From positions 1 to 64,000 of the forward strand of contig NZ_JAIWNC010000019.1 in assembly GCF_020216025.1 (NCBI RefSeq): a DNA stretch of 64,000 nucleotides, written 5' to 3'. Made by a program: the position numbers and the translations under genes. Each line of letters begins with the position of its first letter. Position 1 is the first letter of the stretch. Under the pieces are notes generated by a model. It saw nothing but the letters and a program-made list of their open reading frames with translations, ran no database searches and had not been told where the DNA came from. Source of the stretch: Jidongwangia harbinensis. Its GTDB lineage: Bacteria > Actinomycetota > Actinomycetes > Mycobacteriales > Micromonosporaceae. Positions 35,653-44,175 of the stretch are shown here, in pieces.

Positions 35653-36695
35653 CGCAAGTCCTCCCACGGTCTGCTGGTCTGCCGGTTACGAAGGAAGTTG
35701 CGGCGGGCCTTGGTGACCGCCTCGTCGATGGCCCGCTGGAACTCCCGGGCGTCGCGGGCGACCTGGACGCCGTTCGGCGCCATCGACCGCGCCTCGGCGG
35801 CCAGATCGTGCGCGCGGGCGGCGTGGTCGTCGTGGTCCGGCCCGATCACCATGACCACGGTCATCCACGGCGGCATGGTGCGCAGGAACCGTTCGGCCGC
35901 CGGGCGGTTCACCGGGTCGTCGAGCACCGCGGCGTCGAGCAGCAGTACGCCCGCGGACTCGTGGAACCCGTTGACCGCCGACGGCGCCGCGGTACCCAGC
36001 ACGATCTCGGGCAGCAGGGACAGCCGCTGCGCGGCGTCCCGGGCCCGCTCGGTCACCGATCCGGGGCCGAACGGGGTCCAGTCCGGATCCCGCAGGCTGG
36101 ACTGGACCACGGTGATCAGGAACCGCGCCTCGGGTACCCGCGGCGGCATCGGCAGCTCGGGCCGGCCGCGCAGCCAGGCCGGCATCCGGTCCGGGTTCTC
36201 GGCCGCGGCGACCAGCCGGTCGGCGAGCTCGTCGACGATCCGCCGCAGCTCCACCGTGTACGCGTTGAGCCGGCAGATCGAGGCCATGCCGCACTCCAGG
36301 TACTCCTGGACGGAGCTGCCCAGCGAGGTGGCCTGGGCGAGACCGTTCACCCGGCGGGCCGGCAGGTGCGGCTCCCAGAGCACGGGGTGCACGAACGGCG
36401 GCTCGGCCGGGTCGCCGAGGCGGTGCAGCCGGTCGCCGAAGTCGGGCGGCGGGTCGTGCAGGAACTCCCGGGTGTAGAGCGGGACCAGCACGCGTACCCG
36501 GGGCAGTCCGATGTCGAGCGCCCGGCGCGCCTCGCCCGCCGTGGGGAAGTAGAGCGACCCGGCGCGCAGGCCGGGCATCGGCGCGGCACGGCTCTGCACT
36601 TCGAGGTCGAGCCGGTGATAGAAGGACTCGACCCACTGGTTCGGGGTCGAGGTGCGCGCGTGGATCAGCGCGAAGTAGAGATCGGGCGCGGGCAC
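35649..36695 (-). CDS. fxsC: FxsC: TIR-like protein of the FXS system
   Basis: 348 aa from GTG 36695 with GAGGAG upstream. The N-terminal half has LYFALIHARTSTPNQWVESFYHRLDLEVQSR...RVRVLVPLYTREFLHDPPPDFGDRL, a TIR-like pattern characteristic of FxsC. The C-terminal half repeats a similar alpha/beta layout (EARFLITVVQSSLRDPDWTPFGPGSVTE...WMTVVMVIGPDHDDHAARAHDLAAEAR). FxsC is a fixed member of FxSxx-COOH loci; biochemical function unknown. Its stop overlaps the fxsT ATG. A 115-nt gap separates it from the AAC(3) gene, so fxsC-fxsT might also have their own promoter. Confidence 0.9.
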   Translation of the reverse strand: MPAPDLYFALIHARTSTPNQWVESFYHRLDLEVQSRAAPMPGLRAGSLYFPTAGEARRALDIGLPRVRVLVPLYTREFLHDPPPDFGDRLHRLGDPAEPPFVHPVLWEPHLPARRVNGLAQATSLGSSVQEYLECGMASICRLNAYTVELRRIVDELADRLVAAAENPDRMPAWLRGRPELPMPPRVPEARFLITVVQSSLRDPDWTPFGPGSVTERARDAAQRLSLLPEIVLGTAAPSAVNGFHESAGVLLLDAAVLDDPVNRPAAERFLRTMPPWMTVVMVIGPDHDDHAARAHDLAAEARSMAPNGVQVARDAREFQRAIDEAVTKARRNFLRNRQTSRPWEDLR

Positions 36696-36810
36696 GATCG
36701 GCTCTCCTCAGCGCGCATGTCCACTTGATCCCCGCTTCTGTTCGGTCGTGCCGGGAGGTTCAGCGTAGTTGCCCGACTCCACTCTGTCATCGACGAGCTT
36801 TCCCGCCGGC

Positions 36811-37602
36811 TCACCGGTTCGCCGCGAACCACTCCCGGGCGCGATCCACCGCGGGCACCATTGGCAGGAGGTGCGCCTCGGCGTCGCCCACCCGCCCGGT
36901 GACGGCCCAGGAGTGCCGCAGAAGGTCGTCGCCGGCCTCGCCGAAGTCGCTGTCGTCCAGCTTCCGGGCCGGGAACCGGGCCAGGGCCCGCCGGCCGTCC
37001 CGCATCACGAAGCAGGAGTACTCCGTGGTGGGCGCGGGCCCGTCGAGGCGGTACTCGGCGAGGTGCAGAGCCGTGCACTTCGCGGTACCGACGCCGAGCA
37101 TCAGGATGGTGGCGCGGCGCCGGTAGAGCACGCCCAGCGGGGACCGTTCGCCCAGATGACAGTCGAGGTCGTGGGTCCGGACCACCTCGGCGGCGGCCGG
37201 TCCCAGCGCGGCGAAGGACGTCTGCGGATGCCGGCTGCGCAGCGCGCCCGGGTGCGAGCGGACGTGCTCGGCGAGGCCGCCCACGCCGTACGACGGCGTG
37301 CGGTCCGGATCGAAGCCCGGCATGCCGTCGGTGTACCGGGCGCGCTCGGCATCGGTCATGCCGGCCGTGGCTGCCCGGTACACCGGGCTGGTCAGCGAAT
37401 TGTTCGGGGTCTGCGCCGGCACCACGACCGTGCCGGCCGGGCCGGACACCTCACGGATCGCGGCGAGCAGGGTGGCCGCGCCGCCGTCGATCCAGCCGAT
37501 CCGGCGCATCGAGCAGTGCACCAGCAGGATGCCGCCGCGCGGGACGCCGAGGGTGGTCAGATCCGCGACGAGTTCGTCGCGGGTGGCGGTCCGGCCGGTC
37601 AC
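36811..37602 (-). CDS. AAC(3)-family N-acetyltransferase of the FXS locus
   Basis: 263 aa, the usual length of the antibiotic N-acetyltransferase family. The GTG start overlaps the fxsB stop as GTGA. Motifs: LTTLGVPRGGILLVHCSMRRIGWIDGGAATLLAAIREV, GTVVVPAQTPNN, SYGVGGLAEHVRSHPGALRSRHPQTSFAALGP with the conserved His-Pro near the acetyl-CoA site, LGERSPLGVLYRRRATILMLGVG, and TALHLAEYRLDG. The family acetylates the 3-amino group of aminoglycosides. Inside an FXS operon a more likely substrate is the peptide product or an intermediate, but that is inference. AAC(3)-like genes often accompany fxsB. Confidence 0.85.
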   Translation of the reverse strand: MTGRTATRDELVADLTTLGVPRGGILLVHCSMRRIGWIDGGAATLLAAIREVSGPAGTVVVPAQTPNNSLTSPVYRAATAGMTDAERARYTDGMPGFDPDRTPSYGVGGLAEHVRSHPGALRSRHPQTSFAALGPAAAEVVRTHDLDCHLGERSPLGVLYRRRATILMLGVGTAKCTALHLAEYRLDGPAPTTEYSCFVMRDGRRALARFPARKLDDSDFGEAGDDLLRHSWAVTGRVGDAEAHLLPMVPAVDRAREWFAANR

Positions 37603-39911
37603 GACTTCCAGGATCGCACGGTGGCGGCCAGCCGGTCGACGAAGTCCGTCCCCAGTGGGGTGAGCGCGTCCGTGCCGCGCAGCGCGGCGATGGCGTCGGT
37701 CGTCCAGCGGTGGTACATCGCGAACAGGTCGGCCGCCCGCGGGTCGGTGCGCGCCCGCAGCCGCCACACGTCGGCCACCGCGGCGTGCGCGTAGACGCCC
37801 TGCAGGGCCGCCTCGACCGGCCTGGGCTCGGGTTTCCAGCCCACCGTGAGCTGTGCGTCCGAGTCGCGGTCGTGCAGGTCGTAGAGGTCGAGCAGCGCGC
37901 CCAGCTTGGCGTGCTGGAATTCGTGCACCAGCAGGACCGCCAGCTCGGCCGGGCCGACCTGGGTGGCGGCCAGGGCACCGAACGCGTCCATCGCGGTGGC
38001 CGCCCGCTGCTTCCCCGCCGGGTCCGGCGCCAACGGCATGATCACCTGCAGTCCGGTACGCAGCGCCGGGGCGTACCCGGGCAACTCGGCACCGATCAGG
38101 CGCCACGCCTCGGTCAGCGCGTCCCGCCACCGGCCGACGGCGTGCTCGTCCAGCCGGTCCGCCGGTGTCCAGCCGTGGCAGTCCCGGGCCGGGTCGCCGT
38201 CCTCGATCCGGACCCGCCAGCCGTCCAGTGTGATCCACCGGGCGGGTTGCCAGGCCGCGGTGGTGCCCGGCTGGGCGAGGTCGACCGTGATCGTCCGGTG
38301 CCCCGGCCCGGTGAGCCACAGCTTGCCCCGGTCCACGGTGATCCGGGCAGCCGCCGTCACCGCCTCCGGCCAGTAGAGCGTGCCGACCGTGGGCAGGGCG
38401 ACGACGCCCCGGTCGATCCGTACCCCGGTCTCCAACCGCACGTCCGCGTGCACCGCCGCGGCGGCGGCGAGACCACCCAGGTAGGGCATCCCGGCCGGGT
38501 CGTCCGCGCGGAGGACGCCGACGGCCCAGGCCCGGACGTACGGGTGGGCCAGCACCCGGCGCACCGCGTCCGGATGCTCGGCCTCCACCTCGGCGAGCGC
38601 CGCCCAGCCGGAGGTCGGACCGTGCTGATCGATCGTCGCGGACACCAGGGCCCGGGTGACGGACCGCTGCTGCTCGGCCAGCCAGCCGATGGTCGCCTCG
38701 TCGCCGAAGCCCGAGGCGATCTGGCTGATCACGTCGGCCGTACTGATCTCTTCCGGCTTGACGCTCGCGTGGTGCACGCTTCGCTCGTCGGCCGTACGGT
38801 CGATCAGAACGCGCAGGTCGGGGCAGTAGACCGAGGGATTGTCGAAGCCGTGGCCGGTGCGGTAGCGGTGGGCGTAGAGGCCGCCGGCGCACTGCCGGAC
38901 CACCGGGCAGGACTGGCAGACGGCGTTGAGGTTCCGCAGGCCGTGCTGCCGTACCGCGATCGGCCGGAGCCGGGAGACGTCGTCGACCGGGTGGGTGAGC
39001 ACGCTCAGGCCGGTGGCCGGGGCGCCGTCGTAGGCGGTCTTCACCGAGTCGGCCTGTTCGTACCGGCCGTCGGTCTCGATGACCGCCAGGTCGACGGCGT
39101 CCGCGCCGAGCTGTTCGCTGCCGCTCGGCCCGCCCTGAGCGGTGGAGTACAGGCCGTCGAAGAGGCGGATCCGCATCGGACGGCCGTCGGCGAGCCAGCG
39201 CCGGTGGATCGCGGAGAGCCAGTCCGCGTACGGCGTGTGGCTGCCGTCCGGCCGGTCCGGCGGACTGTCCCACGTGGCGTGCGGCAGAAGGAAGTCGACC
39301 TGCGGCGGACGCTCGGCGAGGAGCGCCGCGTAGACCCGTTCGGGTGAGTTCCGCACGTCGACGGTGCAGAGGATGCCGGCGTACAGCTCGCGGTACTCCG
39401 GCCGCCGCAGCAACGCCAGCGCGGCGCGGACCTGGTCGTAGCTGCCCGCGCCGTTCGCGAACCGCCGGTGCCGGTCGTTGGCCGCCCGGTCGCCGTCGAG
39501 CGAGACGCCCACCCGTACGCCGTGCCGCTTGAGCACGTCACCCATCTCGGGGTTGAAGCGCACGCCGTTTGTCTGCATCATCAAGGTGAGCCGGGTGACC
39601 GCTTCGATCGGCGCCCGGACCTGGGAGATGAGCTCGTCCATCCGGGCCGGCCCGAGCAGCAGCGGCTCACCACCGTGGAGGACGACCCGGACGCGGGTCA
39701 GGTGCCAGGCCTCGGCGTGCTCGGCGATCCGCCGGGCGGCGGCCAGCGCGACGGCCGGCGTCATGATCTTGGGCTTCGTCCGCCAGCTCTGATCGGCGTG
39801 TTCGTAGACGTAGCAGTGGTCGCACGAAAGGTCGCACCGGCCGTGCACCTTCAGAACGAACTGGCTCAGCGGATGGGCTTCGCCGGCCGCACCGCCCGCC
39901 CGGCCGGGCAT
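37599..39911 (-). CDS. fxsB: FxsB: radical SAM/SPASM cyclophane-forming maturase with HEXXH domain
   Basis: 770 aa from ATG 39911, sharing one base with the fxsA stop (TGATG). The radical SAM cluster motif is GRCDLSCDHCYVYEH (Cys26, Cys30, Cys33). VVLHGGEPLLLG and LMMQTNGVRFN are SAM-binding blocks, and the SPASM cysteines lie in NAVCQSCPVVRQCAGGLYAHRY...VYCPDL. The C-terminal half ends with HEFQH (663-667), the HEXXH domain typical of FxsB fusions. Members of the FXS/XYE/GRR maturase group install three-residue cyclophanes by linking an aromatic ring to the beta-carbon two residues later. Here the target would be Phe-Gln-Ser of FxsA (inference by family). Confidence 0.93.
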   Translation of the reverse strand: MPGRAGGAAGEAHPLSQFVLKVHGRCDLSCDHCYVYEHADQSWRTKPKIMTPAVALAAARRIAEHAEAWHLTRVRVVLHGGEPLLLGPARMDELISQVRAPIEAVTRLTLMMQTNGVRFNPEMGDVLKRHGVRVGVSLDGDRAANDRHRRFANGAGSYDQVRAALALLRRPEYRELYAGILCTVDVRNSPERVYAALLAERPPQVDFLLPHATWDSPPDRPDGSHTPYADWLSAIHRRWLADGRPMRIRLFDGLYSTAQGGPSGSEQLGADAVDLAVIETDGRYEQADSVKTAYDGAPATGLSVLTHPVDDVSRLRPIAVRQHGLRNLNAVCQSCPVVRQCAGGLYAHRYRTGHGFDNPSVYCPDLRVLIDRTADERSVHHASVKPEEISTADVISQIASGFGDEATIGWLAEQQRSVTRALVSATIDQHGPTSGWAALAEVEAEHPDAVRRVLAHPYVRAWAVGVLRADDPAGMPYLGGLAAAAAVHADVRLETGVRIDRGVVALPTVGTLYWPEAVTAAARITVDRGKLWLTGPGHRTITVDLAQPGTTAAWQPARWITLDGWRVRIEDGDPARDCHGWTPADRLDEHAVGRWRDALTEAWRLIGAELPGYAPALRTGLQVIMPLAPDPAGKQRAATAMDAFGALAATQVGPAELAVLLVHEFQHAKLGALLDLYDLHDRDSDAQLTVGWKPEPRPVEAALQGVYAHAAVADVWRLRARTDPRAADLFAMYHRWTTDAIAALRGTDALTPLGTDFVDRLAATVRSWKS

Positions 39912-40084
39912 CAGTGTGCTGACTGGAATGCGGCGACGTCCAGCCGCCGGAGCAGGGCCTGCTTGTCCACGATCCGGCGCACCACGCGATCGGTGTGCTC
40001 GGCCCGGATCTCCCGCAGCGGGGTCTTGTTGATGATGGCCAGCGGCCCGACCAGGTTGTCCATGGTCGCGACTTCGGTGTTCAC
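39911..40084 (-). CDS. fxsA: FxsA: FxSxx-COOH RiPP precursor peptide
   Basis: 57 aa from GTG 40084, five to six bases after GGAGAT; an internal ATG at 40063 is possible. The peptide ends DVAAFQSAH, so the last five residues fit F-x-S-x-x-COOH, the signature that names the family. The leader is charged and helical (PLREIRAEHTDRVVRRIVD, KQALLRRL). It lies directly upstream of fxsB with a 1-nt stop/start overlap. Expected product: a C-terminal Phe-x-Ser cyclophane made by FxsB, possibly trimmed and acetylated. Small size makes it easy to miss in gene calling. Confidence 0.9.
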   Translation of the reverse strand: MNTEVATMDNLVGPLAIINKTPLREIRAEHTDRVVRRIVDKQALLRRLDVAAFQSAH

Positions 40085-40127
40085 GATATCTCCAGGTCGT
40101 ATCAGGTTCGAGTCTCGCGCTGGCCGT

Positions 40128-40146
40128 GCTGTCGAATAACGACAGC
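40128..40146 (-). promoter_or_regulatory. Hairpin in the fxsA leader
   Basis: Perfect 7-bp arms GCTGTCG / CGACAGC around a 5-nt A/T loop, about 45-60 bp before the fxsA start. Could be an mRNA stem-loop or a repressor site. Confidence 0.5.
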
Positions 40147-40252
40147 TGAGCCGGTTGGGTTTCGGTCTGCGGGCTCGTGTGACGGCGGCCGACTCGCGCC
40201 GACACGAATGCTGCCGGAGCCTGCGCCACCCGTCATCGTCCCACACTCCTTC

Positions 40253-40271
40253 CAACCTGAAGCTCAGGTTG
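40253..40271 (-). promoter_or_regulatory. Inverted repeat upstream of fxsA, candidate operator
   Basis: Perfect 8-bp arms CAACCTGA / TCAGGTTG with a 3-bp spacer, 170 bp before fxsA. A TATCAT hexamer on the minus strand (40289-40294) lies just upstream and could be a -10 element, which would place the repeat near the transcript start. Confidence 0.45.
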
Positions 40272-40327
40272 CGAGGAATCAGGCGCCGATGATACGGAAC
40301 GAAGGAGATGGGCGGAATGGACCGAAG

Positions 40328-40366
40328 GCCCGCGCTTTCCCGGAGGACGGGTGACCCGGCGCGGGC
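40328..40366 (-). terminator. Candidate terminator of the tandem esterase gene
   Basis: Perfect 8-bp arms GCCCGCGC / GCGCGGGC begin at the esterase stop codon; a smaller GC hairpin lies inside the loop. It would separate esterase transcription from the fxs operon. Confidence 0.4.
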
Positions 40367-42555
40367 TACCCCGCCTCCGACCGGAACAGGCGCGGCGCGA
40401 AGTCGATGAGGTTCTTCTGCCACGCGTCCCAGCCGTGCGGGCCCTCGGTGACTCCGGCGAACTCGTACCGGATGCCCAGGCGGTCGAACGCCGCCATGGT
40501 GGCCATCGTGAACGGGTACACGAAGTCGGTCACGTTGCCGACGTACACCCGCAGCATCGTCGTGCCGTTGTTGATGGCGGTCGCGTCGTAGCCGGTCGGG
40601 TCGACCCCGCTGCCGGGCGTGCCGATCGCCGCGGAGAACGTGCCGATGTAGGCGAACTCGCCGGGGTGCTTCTTGAGCACGTCGTACGTCTGGAATCCGC
40701 CCATCGACAGGCCGGCGAGCGCCTTCCGCGCCGGATCGTCGGCGATGTGGAACTCGGCGCGAGCCGCCGGAACGATGTTCTCGCGCAGTTCCCTGGCGAA
40801 GTCGGGGACGTTGCCGTTGCCCATCACGACCACCATCGGGACGAGATTGCCGTCGCGGAAGTGATTGTCCAGGATCTGCCTGGCGCGGCCCATCTCGAGC
40901 CAGTCGGTGTAGTTCTGACCGCCGCCGTGCTGCAGGTAGAGCACCGGGTACGGCTCCGCCCGGCGCGGGTCGTAGCCGGGTGGCGTCCACACGTACGCCG
41001 AACGCTGCTGCCCGGCCACGGTGCTCTGATAGGTGAGCGTCTCGACCGTGCCGCCCTGGCCGGGCGGGACGTCGGCGAGCAGGCGTGACCGCTGTCCGGG
41101 CACGAGGAACGTGCTCCACGTCGGTTCCGTGGTGATGCTCGTCGGGTTCGCGGTGTCCTTCTTGGAGACCCGGTCGACGATGAACTTGTAGTAGTAGAAC
41201 CACGGCTTGAGTGGTCCCACGGTGCCCCGCCACCGGTCGCCGACGCGGGTCAGCGGGACGTTGACCCAGCTGCCGCCGGGCGCCCAGTTGCCCCAGAGCG
41301 TGACGCGCCGGGCGTCGGTGAACTCGGCGCCGGTCTCGACCGTGACGAAGGTGTCCCCGTTGGCGAGCCTGGTGAGCCACGGCGTCGGGGTCGTGCCGGG
41401 GGCCGGCGGGGAGAACGCGTGGCGCAGCGGCAGGTGGCCGGCGCTCGGGCCGTGGCGCGGCGCGGCGCGGAAGAGCCGGGGCACGAAGTCGGCCAGGTTC
41501 TCCTGCCAGGCCGTCCAGTTGTGGCCGGCATCGGGATTGACCCCGTCGAACTGGTGCCGGACGCCGGCCCGGTCGAGCTTCCGCAGCAACCGGTAGGTGG
41601 GGTTGTACGCGGGGTCGGTCACGTTCCCGGTGTACAGCCGCAGCAGCCGGGTGCCGGCGTTGACCGCCCGGGCGTCGATCTTGGGGCCGCCGTCCGGGTA
41701 CGCACCGGCGAACGACCCGACGTAGGCGAACCGGCCCGGCCGGGTCAACGCGAGCTGCAGGGCCTGCACGCCGCCGGACGACGCGCCGGCCAGCGCCCGG
41801 TGCGCGGGGTCGCGGGCCACCCGGTACCGGTCGTGGACGGCCCGCATGAGGTGGGTCAGCCCGGGCTCGGCGTCGGTGGCGTCGCTGTCGCCCATCACGA
41901 CCACCATCGGTTCCATCCGGCGCTGGACGGAGAGGTTGTCCAGGATCTGCCGGGCGCGTCCGAGCTCGGTCCAGTCGGCGTGTCCGCCGCCCGCGCCGTG
42001 CCGCAGGTAGAGCACCGGGTACGGCCGTGCGCGGCGGGTGTCGTACCCCGGTGGGGTCCACACGTTCGCCGCCCCGCCCGGGTAGGCGATGGTCTCGACC
42101 GTTCCGCCCCGGCCGGCGGGGACGTCGGCGAGCAGACGAGCCGAGTCGCCCGGGATCAGGATGGTGCGCCAGGTCGGGTCGGAGGTGACCGTCGCGGGGT
42201 TGGTGGGATCTCCGACGATCTTGGTGTCGTCACCCCGGAGCCGGTAGTGGTACAACCCGGCCGGCAGCGGGCCGATCACCGACGTCCAGGCGTCACCCGA
42301 GCGTCCGAGGCCGAGGTCCGCCACGTTCGCGGACGGGCCGAAGTTCCCCTCGACGACCACCGACGACACGGTGCCCATGGCGTTCTCGAGGTCGGCCGCC
42401 GGGATCCGGAACGACGCGAAACCCTCCGACACGGTGAGCCAGGGAGCCGCTGCCGCCACTGCCGCCGGTGGTGTCCCGGTCAGCGCGGTCGCGCTGCTCA
42501 GGACTGCGGTGACGAGCACCGCCACGAACCGCAGGCGGCGGGAAGTGGACGTCAT
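40366..42555 (-). CDS. Secreted tandem esterase-D-like protein (two E-set plus alpha/beta hydrolase units)
   Basis: 729 aa. A signal peptide (LRFVAVLVTAVLSSATALTG) is followed by two homologous halves. Each has a CBM48-like E-set (AWTSVIGPLPAGLYHYRL; RWRGTVGPLKPWFYYYKF), then ADVP-GQGGTVET, VWTPPGYD, YPVLYL-HG-GG, ARQILDN, MVVVMG, the nucleophile elbow (GASSGG in the first, GLSMGG in the second) and a late WDAWQKNL/WTAWQENL block with the His. Both catalytic serines are present. Family: esterase D/feruloyl-esterase-like enzymes acting on polysaccharide esters. A single unit is about 350 aa, so this is an intragenic duplication. Confidence 0.85.
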   Translation of the reverse strand: MTSTSRRLRFVAVLVTAVLSSATALTGTPPAAVAAAAPWLTVSEGFASFRIPAADLENAMGTVSSVVVEGNFGPSANVADLGLGRSGDAWTSVIGPLPAGLYHYRLRGDDTKIVGDPTNPATVTSDPTWRTILIPGDSARLLADVPAGRGGTVETIAYPGGAANVWTPPGYDTRRARPYPVLYLRHGAGGGHADWTELGRARQILDNLSVQRRMEPMVVVMGDSDATDAEPGLTHLMRAVHDRYRVARDPAHRALAGASSGGVQALQLALTRPGRFAYVGSFAGAYPDGGPKIDARAVNAGTRLLRLYTGNVTDPAYNPTYRLLRKLDRAGVRHQFDGVNPDAGHNWTAWQENLADFVPRLFRAAPRHGPSAGHLPLRHAFSPPAPGTTPTPWLTRLANGDTFVTVETGAEFTDARRVTLWGNWAPGGSWVNVPLTRVGDRWRGTVGPLKPWFYYYKFIVDRVSKKDTANPTSITTEPTWSTFLVPGQRSRLLADVPPGQGGTVETLTYQSTVAGQQRSAYVWTPPGYDPRRAEPYPVLYLQHGGGQNYTDWLEMGRARQILDNHFRDGNLVPMVVVMGNGNVPDFARELRENIVPAARAEFHIADDPARKALAGLSMGGFQTYDVLKKHPGEFAYIGTFSAAIGTPGSGVDPTGYDATAINNGTTMLRVYVGNVTDFVYPFTMATMAAFDRLGIRYEFAGVTEGPHGWDAWQKNLIDFAPRLFRSEAG

Positions 42556-42699
42556 TCGAACTCCTCCTTGGGCCCCGTGACAGCCGGGCGTCCACGGCCG
42601 GGAAGATCGGCCTCCGTTGTGGACGGGCTGGTCTCCGCCAGCATTACATAGGCGTACATGGATGCGCCGAGGCCCATTTGTTCCCGATTCGGAAAGGGG

Positions 42700-44133
42700 C
42701 TATCCCGGACTGCGAACGGCCGCACCGAACCACCTCGGCAACCGGTTCAGCAGGTCCTGCTGGTCGTCGCCGGCCCACGCGACGTGCCCGTCCGGTCTGA
42801 GCAGCACCGCGGGCACGTCCAGGTCCGCGCTGACGGCGGCCACGTGGTCGACCCGGTCGGCCCAGCCCGCCACCGACAGCCGGCCGGTCTGGTCCAGCAG
42901 CAGCCCGCGGCCGGCGTGCAGCAGCTCGTAGAGGCGACCCCGCGGCAGCGGCAGGTCCCGCATCCGCCGGCCGAGCAGCTCGTGCCCGGGGCCGAAGTCG
43001 TAGCGGACGCCGAGCGCGGTGACCTTCTCCACCAGGTACCGGTTCACCTCCTCGAAGTCCATCAGCTCCGACACCAGGCGGCGCACCGCCTGCGGGCCCG
43101 GCTCGGTGGACATCAGGTGCATCTGGGCCCGGGTGTTGTCCAGCACGTCGGCGGCGACCGGGTGGCGTTCGGCGTGGTAGCTGTCCAGCAGCCCGTCCGG
43201 CGCCCAGCCGTTCACCTCCGCGGCCAGTTTCCAGCCGAGGTTGAACGCGTCCTGGATGCCGAGGTTGAGCCCCTGCCCGCCGGCCGGCGGGTGGATGTGC
43301 GCCGCGTCGCCGGCGAGGAACACCCGGCCGGTACGGAAGCGCTCGGCCAGCCGGGTGGCGTCGCCGAAGCGGGACAGCCAGCGCGGTGAGTGCACGCCGA
43401 AGTCGGTGCCGGCGTATGCCCGCAGCTGCCGCCGGAAGTCCTCCAGCGTCGGCGCGACCGCGCGGTCCTCGGCCACTCCGGCGGCGGGCACGAGCACGCG
43501 GTGCACCCCGTCGGCGAGCGGCATGGCGCCGAACCGGAGTTCGGTCCGGCGGACGTCGGCCGTCACGGCGGCCAGCGTCTCCGGCGTGGCCGTCAACGCC
43601 ATCTCGCCGAGCAGGAACTCGGTCCTCGCCGGCTCGCCCGGGAAGCCGACGCCGAGCAGCTTGCGTACCGTGCTGCGGCCGCCGTCGCAGGCAACCAGAT
43701 AGCGCGAGCGCAGACCGGTACCGTCGGCCAGCTCGACGGTCACGCCGTCGTCGTCCTGGCTCAGCCCGACCAGCTCGGCGCCGCGCCGGATCTCGGCGCC
43801 GAGTTCGCCGGCGCGTTCGGCCAGCAGGCGGTCGACGACGGGCTGGGGGATGCCCAGGACGTACCCGTGGCCGGTGTCCAGCCGCTCCGGCGGCGGCTTG
43901 GCGATGCCGGCGAAGCCGCCGATCGGATGCGTCCGGCCGAGCGCGCGGAACCGCTCCAGGATGCCGCGCTGGTCCAGCACCTCGATGCTGCGCGCGTGCA
44001 GGCCGAGCGCGCGGACCACCGGGGTCGGCTCGGTCGCCTTCTCCAGCACGAGCGCGTGCACCGCGTGCAGGCGCAGTTCGGCAGCCAGCATGAGGCCGGT
44101 CGGCCCGCCGCCGACGATGATCACGTCAAGCAC
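42700..44133 (-). CDS. rox: Rifamycin monooxygenase Rox-like FAD-dependent hydroxylase
   Basis: 477 aa from GTG 44133 with GGGGGA upstream, the usual length of Rox. FAD-binding DVIIVGGGPTGLMLAAELRLH, then ALGLHARSIEVLDQRGILERF, ERLDTGHGYVLGIPQPVVDRLLAERA, LVACDGGRSTVRKLLGVGFPGEPARTE, and GDAAHIHPPAGGQGLNLGIQDAFNLGWKLA. The C-terminal thioredoxin-like domain includes VAAVSADLDVPAVLLRPDGHVAWAG. Close in motif order to rifampicin monooxygenases that hydroxylate and linearise rifamycins. A palindrome with the rifamycin-associated-element core lies 43-73 bp upstream, supporting rifamycin-linked regulation. Related aromatic hydroxylases are an alternative if substrate specificity differs. Confidence 0.85.
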   Translation of the reverse strand: MLDVIIVGGGPTGLMLAAELRLHAVHALVLEKATEPTPVVRALGLHARSIEVLDQRGILERFRALGRTHPIGGFAGIAKPPPERLDTGHGYVLGIPQPVVDRLLAERAGELGAEIRRGAELVGLSQDDDGVTVELADGTGLRSRYLVACDGGRSTVRKLLGVGFPGEPARTEFLLGEMALTATPETLAAVTADVRRTELRFGAMPLADGVHRVLVPAAGVAEDRAVAPTLEDFRRQLRAYAGTDFGVHSPRWLSRFGDATRLAERFRTGRVFLAGDAAHIHPPAGGQGLNLGIQDAFNLGWKLAAEVNGWAPDGLLDSYHAERHPVAADVLDNTRAQMHLMSTEPGPQAVRRLVSELMDFEEVNRYLVEKVTALGVRYDFGPGHELLGRRMRDLPLPRGRLYELLHAGRGLLLDQTGRLSVAGWADRVDHVAAVSADLDVPAVLLRPDGHVAWAGDDQQDLLNRLPRWFGAAVRSPG

Positions 44134-44175
44134 AGAATCCCCCCATTTCGCACACCGATGGGAGATTCTGCGGCA

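Noticed and set aside
31654..36477. A 1607-codon open frame on the plus strand across the FXS genes
   Set aside because: It is the antisense shadow of fxsT and fxsC, made by GC-rich codon bias; its translation is low-complexity Arg/Val/Glu sequence without domains, whereas the minus-strand frames show clear motifs and coupled starts.
36811..37602. The AAC(3)-family gene as an aminoglycoside resistance gene
   Set aside because: It is embedded in the fxs operon with a GTGA overlap to fxsB, so a role in peptide maturation or self-protection is more likely; resistance cannot be claimed from sequence.
40100..40125. GGTTCGAGTCTC, resembling a tRNA T-arm
   Set aside because: The flanks do not pair as a 5-bp T-stem and no acceptor, D or anticodon arms can be folded around it.
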